Part shown: in pieces, positions 1-8,739 of the stretch
Position numbering within the stretch: position 1 is the first letter of the stretch
Layout: each line of letters begins with the position of its first letter
NCBI RefSeq assembly: GCF_900107745.1
Contig: NZ_FNRO01000006.1
Span: 62,001 to 126,000 of the forward strand
Direction of reading: 5' to 3'
Length of the DNA: 64,000 nucleotides
Source of the DNA: Variovorax sp. YR216
Lineage (GTDB): Bacteria > Pseudomonadota > Gammaproteobacteria > Burkholderiales > Burkholderiaceae_C
Notes under the pieces: model-generated
Seen by the model: only the letters and a program-made list of their open reading frames with translations
What the model was told of the DNA's origin: nothing
Database searches by the model: none
Made by a program: the position numbers and the translations under genes

Positions 1-78
1 GAGCGACCCGGTGCGCTCGCACCACAGCGGGCATTCGCCGAGCCGGGCGCGCGCATCGACCAGCAGTTGTGCCTTCAT
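1..78 (-). CDS. SMP-30/gluconolactonase/LRE-like protein, N-terminal fragment
   Basis: Only the first 26 codons lie in the window; the gene runs off the left edge. The visible start contains LGECPLW, which matches the N-terminal signature of the SMP-30/gluconolactonase/LRE family, calcium-dependent six-bladed propeller lactonases that open sugar lactones in the cytoplasm. Its ATG overlaps the stop of the upstream dehydrogenase gene as ATGA, so the two are probably translationally coupled. A dehydrogenase followed by a lactonase is the usual arrangement for non-phosphorylating oxidation of an aldose to an aldonate. The family call rests on a short segment. Confidence 0.6.
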   Translation of the reverse strand, partial: MKAQLLVDARARLGECPLWCERTGSL

Positions 79-842
79 GTCCAGCCTCCATCGACCACGA
101 AGTCCTGCGCGGTGCACATGGCGCTGTCGTCGGCCGCGAGGAACAGCGCCATGCGCGCGATGTGCTCGGCCAAGAGCGGCCGGTTGATGCACTGTCCGCG
201 CGCGATCTCTGCGCGTGCGGCGTCGTCGACCCACAGGCGCACCTGTTTGTCGGTCATCACCCAACCGGGCACCAGCGTATTGACCCGGATATTGAACGCG
301 CCGAGATCGCGCGCGAGGCTGCGCGTGAGGCCCTGTACCGCGGCCTTGGCCGTCGTGTAGACCGGCATGCCGCCCTGCTTGAGCATCCAGCTGATCGAGC
401 CGAAGTTGACGATCGAACCACCGCCTGCCGCGCGCATGTCGGCCGCGACATGGCGCGCCGCGAAGAACTGGTGTCGCAGGTTGACCGCGATGCCCGCATC
501 CCACGCCTCGGGCGTGGTGTCCTCGATGCGGTGGCGGCGGTCGTTGGCCGCGTTGTTGAGCAGCACCGAGATCGGCCCGTGACGGCCCCGCACCGCATCG
601 ATCGCTGCCTCCAGCGCCGGGATGTCGGTGAGGTCGGCGCAGGCGAAGAGCGGGGCATGCCGCGCGCCGCCGGCCAGCCGCTCTGCCAGCGCCGCACCCG
701 AGGTGGCGTCGATGTCGACGAAGCCGACTTTCGCGCCCTGCGCGACGAACTCCTCGACGAGCGTGGCCCCGATGCCGGTGGCGCCGCCGGTGATCAGCAC
801 GGTGCGGTCGGTGAGGCTCGGATAGTGGGCGAAAGCAGTCAT
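75..842 (-). CDS. SDR-family NAD(P)-dependent sugar dehydrogenase (putative)
   Basis: A 255-residue classical short-chain dehydrogenase. The Rossmann glycine motif TGGATGIG is at residues 18-25, an NNAAND segment follows near residue 95, and the catalytic YTTAK (YxxxK) pair is near residue 160. The C-terminal VVDGGWT is typical of the family. Many SDRs beside an SMP-30 lactonase and a FadR-type regulator oxidise aldoses such as galactose, arabinose or fucose to lactones, and this one overlaps the lactonase start by 4 nt. The exact sugar cannot be read from sequence. Expression is probably controlled from the divergent intergenic region that carries two GTAGTnnTAC motifs. Confidence 0.8.
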   Translation of the reverse strand: MTAFAHYPSLTDRTVLITGGATGIGATLVEEFVAQGAKVGFVDIDATSGAALAERLAGGARHAPLFACADLTDIPALEAAIDAVRGRHGPISVLLNNAANDRRHRIEDTTPEAWDAGIAVNLRHQFFAARHVAADMRAAGGGSIVNFGSISWMLKQGGMPVYTTAKAAVQGLTRSLARDLGAFNIRVNTLVPGWVMTDKQVRLWVDDAARAEIARGQCINRPLLAEHIARMALFLAADDSAMCTAQDFVVDGGWT

Positions 843-876
843 GGCGCGGGTGGGCGAAGTGAAGTGCGGCGATTAT

Positions 877-887
877 GTAGTCATACT
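877..887. promoter_or_regulatory. Putative GntR operator, copy 1 (GTAGTCATACT)
   Basis: This AT-rich motif lies in the divergent region between the SDR and the FadR-type regulator. It fits GTAGTnnTACT and has GTA...TAC symmetry. A second copy sits 66 bp to the right (943-953). FadR-subfamily GntR proteins bind short palindromes of this kind, so autoregulation and control of the SDR-lactonase genes is likely. This is inferred from pattern and position only. Confidence 0.45.
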
Positions 888-942
888 TAATCGAGGTGCT
901 TGCTGCTGTTGTTAGGGCTTATACGGCTGGAATTCAATCAAA

Positions 943-953
943 GTAGTATTACT
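943..953. promoter_or_regulatory. Putative GntR operator, copy 2 (GTAGTATTACT)
   Basis: Second copy of GTAGTnnTACT. It is embedded in the perfect palindrome TAGTATTACTA at 944-954 and lies 25 bp upstream of the regulator's ATG. Its 66 bp distance from copy 1 is roughly six helical turns, which would allow two dimers on similar faces or a small loop. Confidence 0.45.
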
Positions 954-978
954 ATTTTCCATTCGATCGAACGCCTCC

Positions 979-1716
979 ATGAACGCATCAGACAGCGACC
1001 TCGGCTATCGCCGGCCGCCGGAGCGCAAGAGCATGCACGCGCAGATCGTGCGCGATCTGGGCATGCGCATCGTCTCCGGCGAATACAAGCCCGGCGAGCG
1101 CCTGCCGGCCGAGGCCTCGCTGTGCGCGGCCTACGACGTGAGCCGGCCGGTGCTGCGCGAGGCCACCCGCGTGCTGGTCGCCAAGGGGCTCGTGGTCTCC
1201 AAGCAGCGCGCCGGGGCGATCGTGCGCGCGCGCAGCGACTGGCACCTGCTCGACCCCGACGTGCTGTACTGGCTCATCCAGACCAAGCCGCAGCGAGAGT
1301 TCGTCGAGACACTGCTGACGGTGCGGCGCATCTTCGAGCCCGCCGCCGCCGCGCTGGCCGCCAGGGTAGCGACCCCCGAGAAGCTCGAGGGCATCTCCGA
1401 GGCCTATGCCGGCATGGAGGCGGCGAGTACGCCCGAGGAACTGCTCGAGCCCGACCTCGCCTTCCATCGCCGCATTGCCGAGGCCACCGGCAATGACCTG
1501 CTGGCCTATATCGGCAACATGCTGTCGCTGGCCCTGCGCGAGTCGATCAAGCTCAGCAGCCAGCATCCGAACACCCACGCCCTGTCGCTGCCGCGGCACA
1601 AGGCGATCCTCACCGCGATCCTCAATCACGATTCGCTCGCAGCGCGGCAGGCGACGCTCGTGCAGCTCGAGGAAACACGCGAAGACATTTCTCACCTGAT
1701 CGATTTCGAGAAATAG
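979..1716 (+). CDS. FadR-subfamily GntR transcriptional regulator
   Basis: 245 residues. An N-terminal winged helix-turn-helix (about residues 20-85) contains PGERLPAEASLCAAYDVSR and PVLREA, the usual GntR recognition segment. An all-helical FCD ligand domain follows, with DLAFHRRIAEATGN and a late RHKAIL segment that supplies metal/ligand histidines in this family. It is divergent from the SDR-lactonase genes and probably represses them until the sugar or aldonate is present; two candidate operators lie in the intergenic region. The ATG at 979 gives the normal family length. Confidence 0.85.
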   Translation: MNASDSDLGYRRPPERKSMHAQIVRDLGMRIVSGEYKPGERLPAEASLCAAYDVSRPVLREATRVLVAKGLVVSKQRAGAIVRARSDWHLLDPDVLYWLIQTKPQREFVETLLTVRRIFEPAAAALAARVATPEKLEGISEAYAGMEAASTPEELLEPDLAFHRRIAEATGNDLLAYIGNMLSLALRESIKLSSQHPNTHALSLPRHKAILTAILNHDSLAARQATLVQLEETREDISHLIDFEK

Positions 1717-1748
1717 AGGTCATGCGACCTGCCTGGTAGGGGGCGGCG

Positions 1749-1765
1749 GTGACGGGCGTCGTCAC
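1749..1765. other. Inverted repeat (6-bp stem) between regulator and phospholipase C
   Basis: GTGACG and CGTCAC flank a 5-nt loop, 32 bp after the GntR stop. No T-run follows, so it is a weak terminator candidate at best. The rest of this 145-bp gap would have to hold the phospholipase promoter. Confidence 0.3.
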
Positions 1766-1861
1766 GCCGATGACACGTCCGGTGCCTAGCCTTGCGCCGC
1801 GTCTTCTCGACGCACCCGACGCGCGCAACGCGCCCCATCTTTTCCACGAGCAGAAAAAAGC

Positions 1862-4252
1862 ATGACCAACAACTCTCGCCGAAAATTTCTCCAGAGCACG
1901 GCCACTTCCGGCATCGCCGCCGCGACGCTGTCCGCGTTTCCCCCGAGCATCCGCCGTGCACTCGCGATCCCCGCGCATCGCGATACCGGCACGGTCAAGG
2001 ACGTCAAGCACGTCGTGCTGCTGATGCAGGAGAACCGTTCGTTCGACAGCTACTTCGGCACCTTCAAGGGGGTGCGCGGCTTCGGTGACCGCTTCGCGGT
2101 TCCGACCTCGAACGGCAAGAACGTCTTCTATCAGACCTACACCAAGGTCACGCCCACGGCCACCTACGTTCCCTACCATCTCGACGCGAGCAAGGGCAAC
2201 GCGCAGCGCGCCGGCAGCACGCCGCACACCTGGTCCGATTCGCAGGCCGCGTGGGACCACGGCCGCATGGACAAGTGGCCCGATGCAAAGAACCTGCTGT
2301 CGCTCGGCTACTACGAGAACGCGGAAGTGCCGTTCCAGCGCGCACTGGCCGATGCCTTCACGCTGTGCGACCACTACCACTGCGGCATGCACACCGGCAC
2401 GATCGCGAACCGGCTCTTCTACTGGAGCGGCACCAACGGCCCGAACGGCACCAGCCCGGTGGACGGCACCCGGGTGAACGTCGCGGCGCTGAACAACCAG
2501 TTCAACGGCGGCAACGACATCGGCCCGTCGACGCAGGGCTGGACCTGGACCACCTATGCCGATCGCCTGGAAAAGGCCGGCGTGAAGTGGAAGGTCTACC
2601 AGAGCCTGATCGACAACTACGGCTGCAACGAGATGATGGGCTTCCGCCACTGGCGCGCCGCGATCGAGCAGATGCCGGAATCGCGTCGCCCGATCTACGT
2701 CGCCTCGACCGACATCACGCAGCCGGTGACTGCCGCAGGTCCCTTCTACGACCCGGTGGTGGACGACGCGCTGAGCCCGCTCGCCAAGGGCTTCGGCAAC
2801 ACGATGCCCTACGGCTTCCTCGAAACCTTCCGCGACGACATCCAGAACGGCAAGCTGCCGGCGGTGTCGTGGATCATCGCGCCCTCCGCCTACAGTGAGC
2901 ACCCCGGGCCGTCGAGTCCGGCCAAGGGCGGCTGGTACGTGCAGCAGGTGCTGGATGCCCTCACCTCCAACCCCGAGGTGTGGAGCAAGACGGTGCTCCT
3001 GATCAACTTCGACGAGAACGACGGCTTCTTCGACCACCTGCCTTCGCCCGCGGTGCCTTCGCGCAATGCGGACGGAACGCTCGCCGGCGGCAGCACGCTC
3101 TCCGATGCCGACAACGCGGTGGAGTACCACAACTACGCGCCCGCCACCACGAGCCAGCCCGCGATCGACGGCCGCCCCTATGGCCCCGGCCCGCGCGTAC
3201 CGCTGTGGGTGGTGTCGCCGTGGAGCCGCGGCGGCTGGGTCAACTCGCAGGTCAGCGACCACACCTCGACGTTGCTCTTCCTCGAAAAGGTCTTCGGCGT
3301 GGCCGAGCCGCAGATCAGCGCGCATCGCCGCGCGGTGTGCAGCGATCTCACCAGCGCCTTCAACTTCGAGCGTCCCAACGACGAGCCGTTGCCCACGCTG
3401 GCCGGTTGCAAGACGAAGGACGAGGCCGATGCGCTGACGCTCGCGCAGCAGGCCCTGCCGAAGCTGGTTCCGCCGACGGACCTGACGCTGCCCGTGCAGG
3501 CCACCGGCGTGCGTCCCTCGCGTGCGCTGCCGTACGAGCTGCACACGAGCGCACGCGCGGACCTGCTGGGCGGCCGCATGCAACTGCTGTTCGCGAACAG
3601 CGGCCGCGCCGCTGCGGTGTTCCACGTCTACGACAAGCTGCACCTGTCGGATCGCCTGCCGCGCCGCTACGTGGTCGAGCCGGGCAAGCAGTTCAGCGAC
3701 TACTGGGCCGCGATGACCGACAACGCGGGCCTCTACGACCTGTGGGTGCTGGGCCCGAACGGCTTCCACCGCCAGTTCAAGGGCGACCTGAACAAGCTGC
3801 GCAGCAGTGGCGCGGCGCTGCCGGAGATCCGCGTCGGCTACGACCGCCGCCGGGGCGACATCCACCTGCAGGTGCGCAACGATGGCCGTCGCGACTGCGT
3901 CTTCACGGTGCGATCCAACGGCGCCTATCCGCGTCCGGACGGGCTGGGTGTGGCCGGCAAGGACGGCCACGACGACAACGGCAACCATAACGGCAAGGGC
4001 AACGGCGACCACGACGACCATCGCGACGGCAATGCCGCCATCGCGAGCAACCGCGACGGCTCCTGGACCGTTCGCGCCAAGGGCGGCGCCGATGCGAGCA
4101 TGCGCTGGAGCCTGGACGACAGCGGCAACTGGTATGACTTCGTCGTCACCTGCGACGCGGACCCGGGCTTCTATCGCCGGTTTGCCGGTCGCGTGGAAAC
4201 CGGCAGGCACTCGGTGAGCGATCCGGCAATGGGCCTCGCGGACCGCTTCTGA
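1862..4252 (+). CDS. Phosphocholine-specific phospholipase C, Tat-exported
   Basis: A 796-residue phosphoesterase of the AcpA/PlcN type. Residues 6-11 (RRKFLQ) plus the following Ala/Ser-rich stretch form a twin-arginine signal peptide, so the folded enzyme is exported. The catalytic domain (about residues 45-480) carries QENRSFDSYFG, TGTIANR and DENDGFFDH, which fit the metal and nucleophile segments of the family. Two beta-rich C-terminal domains follow (about 540-620 and 650-795). Between or within the last domain, around residues 699-726, is a low-complexity Asp/His/Gly/Asn segment. The role is hydrolysis of phosphatidylcholine or sphingomyelin head groups, releasing phosphocholine. No dedicated neighbours are seen. 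Confidence 0.9.
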   Translation: MTNNSRRKFLQSTATSGIAAATLSAFPPSIRRALAIPAHRDTGTVKDVKHVVLLMQENRSFDSYFGTFKGVRGFGDRFAVPTSNGKNVFYQTYTKVTPTATYVPYHLDASKGNAQRAGSTPHTWSDSQAAWDHGRMDKWPDAKNLLSLGYYENAEVPFQRALADAFTLCDHYHCGMHTGTIANRLFYWSGTNGPNGTSPVDGTRVNVAALNNQFNGGNDIGPSTQGWTWTTYADRLEKAGVKWKVYQSLIDNYGCNEMMGFRHWRAAIEQMPESRRPIYVASTDITQPVTAAGPFYDPVVDDALSPLAKGFGNTMPYGFLETFRDDIQNGKLPAVSWIIAPSAYSEHPGPSSPAKGGWYVQQVLDALTSNPEVWSKTVLLINFDENDGFFDHLPSPAVPSRNADGTLAGGSTLSDADNAVEYHNYAPATTSQPAIDGRPYGPGPRVPLWVVSPWSRGGWVNSQVSDHTSTLLFLEKVFGVAEPQISAHRRAVCSDLTSAFNFERPNDEPLPTLAGCKTKDEADALTLAQQALPKLVPPTDLTLPVQATGVRPSRALPYELHTSARADLLGGRMQLLFANSGRAAAVFHVYDKLHLSDRLPRRYVVEPGKQFSDYWAAMTDNAGLYDLWVLGPNGFHRQFKGDLNKLRSSGAALPEIRVGYDRRRGDIHLQVRNDGRRDCVFTVRSNGAYPRPDGLGVAGKDGHDDNGNHNGKGNGDHDDHRDGNAAIASNRDGSWTVRAKGGADASMRWSLDDSGNWYDFVVTCDADPGFYRRFAGRVETGRHSVSDPAMGLADRF
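3956..4039 (+). repeat. Asp/His/Gly/Asn-rich low-complexity insert in phospholipase C
   Basis: About 28 codons alternating GAC, CAC/CAT, GGC and AAC/AAT, encoding a Gly-Asp-His-Asn-rich run near residues 699-726 of the phospholipase. The composition is unlike the rest of the protein and resembles a flexible acidic, possibly metal-binding, linker. Confidence 0.6.
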
Positions 4253-4276
4253 TCGAAGCGCTGCGGCGCCGATGCG

Positions 4277-5488
4277 CTACCAGTTCCACAGCGTGCCATC
4301 GTGCTGCAGCCGGTTGACCGGCAGGTAGGCGCGCTTGTACGGGTATTGGGCCGCGAGCTCTTCGTCGAGCTCCACGCCGTGGCCGGGCACGTCGCCCGGA
4401 TACAGCATGCCGTCGCTGAAGGTATAGGCATGCGGAAACACCGCGTCGGTCTCCGGCGTGTGCCGCATGTACTCCTGGATGCCGAAGTTCGGTACCCACA
4501 GGTCGAAGTGCAGGGCGGCGCCCATGCACACAGGCGACAGGTCGGTCGCGCCATGGCAGCCGGTGCGCACCTGGTAGAGCGATGCCAGGTCTGCGATCCG
4601 GCGAAGCTGGGTGATGCCACCCGCATGGACCACCGTCGCGCGGATGTAGTCGATCAGCTGGTTCTCGATCAGGCCCTTGCAGTCCCAGATGCTGTTGAAG
4701 ATCTCGCCCACCGCCAGCGGCGTGGTGGTGTGCTGGCGGATCAGGCGGAAGGCGTCCTGGTTCTCGGCCGGCGTGGCGTCTTCCATCCAGAACAGGCGGT
4801 AGGGCTCCAGGTCCTTGCCCAGGCGGCCAGCCTCGATGGGCGTGAGGCGGTGGTGCACGTCGTGCAGCAGGTGATGCTCGAAGCCCAGCTTCTCGCGGAT
4901 GCGCTCGAACAGCTTGGGCGTATGCCGCAGGTACTTCTCGGTGGACCAGTCGTGCTCCGAGGGCAGGTCCGCATCGGCCGGCTCGTAGAACAGCGTGCCC
5001 TTGCCGACGCCATAGACCTTGTCCAGGCCCGGCACGCCGCTTTGCGCGCGGATGGCCTTGTAGCCGGCGTCGGCATAGCGCAGCACTTCATCCACGGTGT
5101 GCTCGATGTCGGTGCCGTTGGCATGGCCATAGACCATCACGCCAGTGCGGCTCTTGCCGCCCAGCAGCTGGTAGAGCGGCAGGCCGGCGGCCTTGGCCTT
5201 GATGTCCCACAGCGCCGTGTCGACCGCGGCGATGGCGCTCATGGTGACCGGGCCGCGCCGCCAGTAGGCGCCCTTGTAGAGAAACTGCCAGATGTCCTCG
5301 ATCTGGTGCGCATCGCGCCCGATCAGGCAGGGGATGACATGGTCCGTGAGATAGGACGCGACCGACAGCTCGCGGCCGTTGAGCGTGGCATCGCCGATGC
5401 CGGTGAGGCCTTCGTCGGTCTCGATCTTGAGGGTCACGAAGTTGCGGCCGGGGCTGCAGACGATGACGCGGGCGTTGGTGATCTTCAT
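4277..5488 (-). CDS. manD: D-mannonate dehydratase, enolase superfamily (ManD/RspA type)
   Basis: 403 residues, the usual ManD length. The N-terminal capping domain and (beta/alpha)7 barrel are complete. Metal ligands and acid/base residues appear in HDVHHRLTP (Asp plus His), FWMEDATP (Glu) and AVGEIFNS (Glu); TGCHGATD supplies the late barrel His. The reaction is D-mannonate to 2-keto-3-deoxy-D-gluconate plus water. Low-efficiency ManD paralogues occur in L-gulonate/L-idonate catabolism together with an MDR dehydrogenase and a mannitol-dehydrogenase-family enzyme, and both are present here. It is the last gene of the minus-strand operon, 34 nt after the ABC ATPase. Confidence 0.88.
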   Translation of the reverse strand: MKITNARVIVCSPGRNFVTLKIETDEGLTGIGDATLNGRELSVASYLTDHVIPCLIGRDAHQIEDIWQFLYKGAYWRRGPVTMSAIAAVDTALWDIKAKAAGLPLYQLLGGKSRTGVMVYGHANGTDIEHTVDEVLRYADAGYKAIRAQSGVPGLDKVYGVGKGTLFYEPADADLPSEHDWSTEKYLRHTPKLFERIREKLGFEHHLLHDVHHRLTPIEAGRLGKDLEPYRLFWMEDATPAENQDAFRLIRQHTTTPLAVGEIFNSIWDCKGLIENQLIDYIRATVVHAGGITQLRRIADLASLYQVRTGCHGATDLSPVCMGAALHFDLWVPNFGIQEYMRHTPETDAVFPHAYTFSDGMLYPGDVPGHGVELDEELAAQYPYKRAYLPVNRLQHDGTLWNW

Positions 5489-5522
5489 GGAGGCTCTGCG
5501 TGTGTGTGTTGGGTGGATGAGT

Positions 5523-6320
5523 TCAGCCGTGCCAGCCGAGGTGGCCCAGGAAGTCGCGGGTGCGCTCGACCGTGGGGTTGTCGAAGATCTGCGAAGGCGG
5601 TCCCTGCTCGATGATGGCGCCCGACTCGAACACCACCACCCAGTCGGCCACGCGGCGCGCGAACCCCATCTCGTGCGTGACCACGATCATGGTCATGCCT
5701 TCCTGCGCGAGCTTCTGCATCACGCTGAGCACTTCGCCGACGGTCTCGGGGTCGAGCGCGGAGGTGGGCTCGTCGAACAGCATCACCTCGGGCTCCATGG
5801 CCAGTGCGCGGGCGATGGCCACGCGCTGTTGCTGGCCGCCCGAGAGATTCGCCGGGAAGTTGCCGGCCTTGCTTCCCAGGCCCACCTTCTCCAGCAACGC
5901 TTGCGCGCGCTTGCGGGCCTCGTCCTCGCGCATGCCGAGCACGGTGATGGGGCCCATCGCCACGTTGTCGAGCGCCGACTTGTGCGGGAACAGCTCGAAG
6001 CTCTGGAACACCATGCCCATGCGGCGACGCACCTGCCGCACTTCGGACTCGCGCTTGGGCAGCGGCACGCCGTCGACCAGGACCTGGCCGCCGTCGATCG
6101 TCTCCAGCGCGTTGGTGCAGCGCAGGAGCGTGGACTTGCCCGAGCCCGAGGGGCCGATGAGGCACATGACCTCGCCCTTGTGCACCTGCAGTGACACGCC
6201 TTGCAGCGCGACGAAGTCGCCGTAGAGCTTGCGTACCTTGTCGTACACAAGCACCGGCGGCTGGTCGGCATTCTTGCGGGCCGCAGCGGCGGCGACGGCG
6301 ACGGCATCGGATTGGTTCAT
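5523..6320 (-). CDS. ABC transporter ATP-binding protein (polar amino acid/sugar-acid type)
   Basis: 265 residues from the ATG at 6320, which overlaps the stop of the upstream permease by 4 nt. Walker A GPSGSGKST, signature LSGGQQQRV, Walker B VMLFDEPTSALDP and H-loop VVTHE are all intact. The sequence most resembles GlnQ-type ATPases that energise family-3 binding-protein importers. A 25-residue Ala-rich N-terminal extension precedes the nucleotide-binding domain. The genetic setting, between permeases and mannonate dehydratase, suggests that the cargo is a sugar acid. Confidence 0.92.
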   Translation of the reverse strand: MNQSDAVAVAAAAARKNADQPPVLVYDKVRKLYGDFVALQGVSLQVHKGEVMCLIGPSGSGKSTLLRCTNALETIDGGQVLVDGVPLPKRESEVRQVRRRMGMVFQSFELFPHKSALDNVAMGPITVLGMREDEARKRAQALLEKVGLGSKAGNFPANLSGGQQQRVAIARALAMEPEVMLFDEPTSALDPETVGEVLSVMQKLAQEGMTMIVVTHEMGFARRVADWVVVFESGAIIEQGPPSQIFDNPTVERTRDFLGHLGWHG

Positions 6321-6976
6321 TCCTTGACTCCATAACGGCGGTGGAACCAGTCCACCAGCTTGGCCTGCGGGTATCCCATGAGCCAGTAGAGGGCGGCCAT
6401 GGCGGTGAGCATCTCCAGCACGCGGAAGGTCTGCGCGCGCACCTGCATGGCGCTGTAGGCCAGTTCGCTGACCGCGATCACCGAGACCAGCGAGGTGTCC
6501 TTGAACAGCGAGATCCAGGTGCTGGCGATCACCGGCAGGATGCGGCGCGCCGCCTGCGGGATCACCACCTTGAACATCGCCTGCCGGCGCGACATGCCAA
6601 TCGCCAGTGCCGCTTCCATCTGCCCCTTGCGGATCGAGTTGATGCCGGCGCGGAAGGTCTCGGCGTTGTAGGCCGACACGTTGCACACCAGCGCCACCAG
6701 CGCCGTGGTGAGCGGCGAGAACTGCACGTCGGCCGCCATGGGCATCACGTAGAACACCCAGTAGATGACCAGGATCAGCGGCAGGTTGCGGAAGAACTCC
6801 ACGAAGCCCAGCGACACATTGCTCAGCAGCCGGTTGGAGGACAGGCGCATCAGCGCAAGCACGATGCCGCCCGGCACGGCCAGGAGCATGGTGACGACCG
6901 TGAGGCCCACGGTCAGCGCGGCGCCGTGCAGCAGGGCCTCGCGGTGTGTCCAGATGACGGACCAGTCGAATTGCAT
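6317..6976 (-). CDS. ABC transporter permease, His/Glu/Gln/Arg/opine family
   Basis: 219 residues with about five hydrophobic membrane segments and the cytoplasmic EAA-type loop around EAALAIGMSRRQAMFKVVIPQA, which docks on the ATPase. It pairs with the paralogous permease just upstream (15 nt gap) to make a heterodimeric pore. The stop overlaps the ATPase start, which indicates tight coupling of subunit synthesis. Confidence 0.9.
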   Translation of the reverse strand: MQFDWSVIWTHREALLHGAALTVGLTVVTMLLAVPGGIVLALMRLSSNRLLSNVSLGFVEFFRNLPLILVIYWVFYVMPMAADVQFSPLTTALVALVCNVSAYNAETFRAGINSIRKGQMEAALAIGMSRRQAMFKVVIPQAARRILPVIASTWISLFKDTSLVSVIAVSELAYSAMQVRAQTFRVLEMLTAMAALYWLMGYPQAKLVDWFHRRYGVKE

Positions 6977-6991
6977 GGTGTCCGCCCTCCC

Positions 6992-7657
6992 TCAGGAGCG
7001 ACCCAGATGGGCCACGCGTTGGTACAGCCGGTCCACGCCCCGGGTCACCGGGAACAGGATGCAGAAGAAGGCGATCATGACCGCGGTGAACACCTCCACC
7101 GGCCGGTAGCTCTGGCCGGCCACGGTCTCGGCACTGTGCATCAGCTCGGGCACGGCGATCACGGTGGCGATGGCGGTGTCCTTGATGGCCATGGTGAGGA
7201 TCGAGCCGAAGGCCGGCAGCATCCGGATGGTGGCCTGCGGCAGCACCACCTTGCGCAGCAGCTGGGCGCGCGACATGCCCAGCGCCAGCGCGGCGCGTGT
7301 CTGGCCCGGCCGCACCGACTCGATGCCGGCGCGCATCACCTCGGCCGAATAGGCGGCGATGTGCAGGGTCAGCGCGACCAGTGCGGCCCAGAAAGGCGGC
7401 AGCGTGACACCCACCAGGATCGGGAACGCGAAGTACATCCACACCAGCACCACCAGCACCGGGATGGCACGCATGGTGTCGATGTAGAACACCAGCAGCG
7501 GTCGCAGCCAGCGCGGGCCGTACAGGCGAAGCAACGCGATGAAGAGGCCGGCCAGGATGCTGGTGACCGCGCTGACGATGCTGAGCGCGATCGTGACGCC
7601 CAGCCCGCTGACGAAGAAGCGCCAGTTCTCGGCGATCGGGGAAAAGTCGAATTCCAT
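6992..7657 (-). CDS. ABC transporter permease, His/Glu/Gln/Arg/opine family
   Basis: 221 residues from the ATG at 7657, with a purine-rich GAGGTAG about 8 nt upstream. It has membrane segments throughout and the conserved loop AALALGMSRAQLLRKVVLPQA. It is the partner of the 219-residue permease and lies 17 nt downstream of the L-idonate-type dehydrogenase gene, so import and first oxidation step are co-transcribed. Confidence 0.9.
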   Translation of the reverse strand: MEFDFSPIAENWRFFVSGLGVTIALSIVSAVTSILAGLFIALLRLYGPRWLRPLLVFYIDTMRAIPVLVVLVWMYFAFPILVGVTLPPFWAALVALTLHIAAYSAEVMRAGIESVRPGQTRAALALGMSRAQLLRKVVLPQATIRMLPAFGSILTMAIKDTAIATVIAVPELMHSAETVAGQSYRPVEVFTAVMIAFFCILFPVTRGVDRLYQRVAHLGRS

Positions 7658-7674
7658 GTCGTCTGCTACCTCGT

Positions 7675-8712
7675 TCAGAAGGTGACCATGACCTTCATCG
7701 CGCGCTGGCGATCGGCCGCGAGCTCGAAGGCCTCGTGCACCTTCGCCACGGGCACGGCGGCCGTAAGCAGGGGCGACACGTCGAGCACGCCGCGCGCGAG
7801 GTAGTCCACCGACCAGGCGTACTCGTCCACGAAGCGGAAGGTGCCCACGTAGGACAGGCTCTTGACCATGATCTGGTTGAAGGGGCAGCCCTCGCTGCTG
7901 CCGCCCAGCGTGCCGATCTGCACCACCGTGCCGCGCGGGCGCGTCACGCGGATGCAGTTGCCCAGCGCGCTGTAGTGGCCGGCCGCCTCGAAGCTCACGT
8001 CGACCTGGCCCTTGCCTGAGGCGAGCGCATCCATGCCTTGCGGGTCCTTGGCGATATTGATGGTCTCGGTCGCACCCACCTGCGCACAGGCTGCCAGCGT
8101 GTGGTCCACGATGTCCACCGCGATCAGGCGGCTGGCACCCGCCAGCCTGGCGGCCATGAGCGTGAGCGCGCCGATCGGCCCGGCGCCCACCACCATCACG
8201 GTCTTGCCCAGCAGCGAGCCCGCTGCGTGCACCGCATGCAGCGCCACCGCCAGCGGCTCGCCGAAGGCAGCGATCTCGAAAGGCAGCTCGGCCGGCACCG
8301 GCACGCATTGAAAGCCTTCGACGACGACCTGCTCGCGCATCGCGCCCTGCATGTGCGGCCAGCGGCTCGCACTGCCGAAGAAGTGCACGTTCTCGCAGTG
8401 GTTGGATGCGCCCATCCGGCAGAAGCGGCAGGTGCTGCAGGTGCGCGCGGGATCCAGGGCCACTCGGTCGCCCGGCTTGACGTGCGTCACCTGCGCGCCC
8501 ACTTCCAGCACCTGGCCGGCCGCCTCGTGGCCCGGCGTGAGGGGCGCGCGGATCACGAAGTCGCCCACGCGTCCGTGCTGGAAGTAGTGCAGGTCGGAGC
8601 CGCAGATGCCGACGGCCTTGACCGCCACCCGGACCTGCGTGGGAGAGATCGCTTCGGGCGTGAGATCGGCCACGCGCAGGTCGCGCGCGCCGTGGATGGC
8701 ACAGTTCAGCAT
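7675..8712 (-). CDS. L-idonate/L-gulonate 5-dehydrogenase, zinc MDR family
   Basis: 345-residue medium-chain dehydrogenase. Catalytic zinc ligands are in GICGSDLHYF (Cys) and GHEAAG (His-Glu); the structural zinc lobe has CSTCRFCRMGASNHC; the nucleotide-binding motif is VVGAGPIGAL. It resembles IdnD, which oxidises C5 of L-idonate, and RspB-type L-gulonate 5-dehydrogenases that give D-fructuronate. With the fructuronate-reductase-like enzyme at 11448 and mannonate dehydratase at 4277, L-gulonate to fructuronate is the best-fitting reaction; L-idonate to 5-ketogluconate is the alternative. Confidence 0.85.
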   Translation of the reverse strand: MLNCAIHGARDLRVADLTPEAISPTQVRVAVKAVGICGSDLHYFQHGRVGDFVIRAPLTPGHEAAGQVLEVGAQVTHVKPGDRVALDPARTCSTCRFCRMGASNHCENVHFFGSASRWPHMQGAMREQVVVEGFQCVPVPAELPFEIAAFGEPLAVALHAVHAAGSLLGKTVMVVGAGPIGALTLMAARLAGASRLIAVDIVDHTLAACAQVGATETINIAKDPQGMDALASGKGQVDVSFEAAGHYSALGNCIRVTRPRGTVVQIGTLGGSSEGCPFNQIMVKSLSYVGTFRFVDEYAWSVDYLARGVLDVSPLLTAAVPVAKVHEAFELAADRQRAMKVMVTF

Positions 8713-8739
8713 GAGGTTTCCTCGGAGCAGCGCCAGGGA

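Noticed and set aside
1622..4210. Antisense open frame of about 862 codons opposite phospholipase C
   Set aside because: Val/Ala/Arg/His-rich with no family features, and it covers a clearly functional sense gene.
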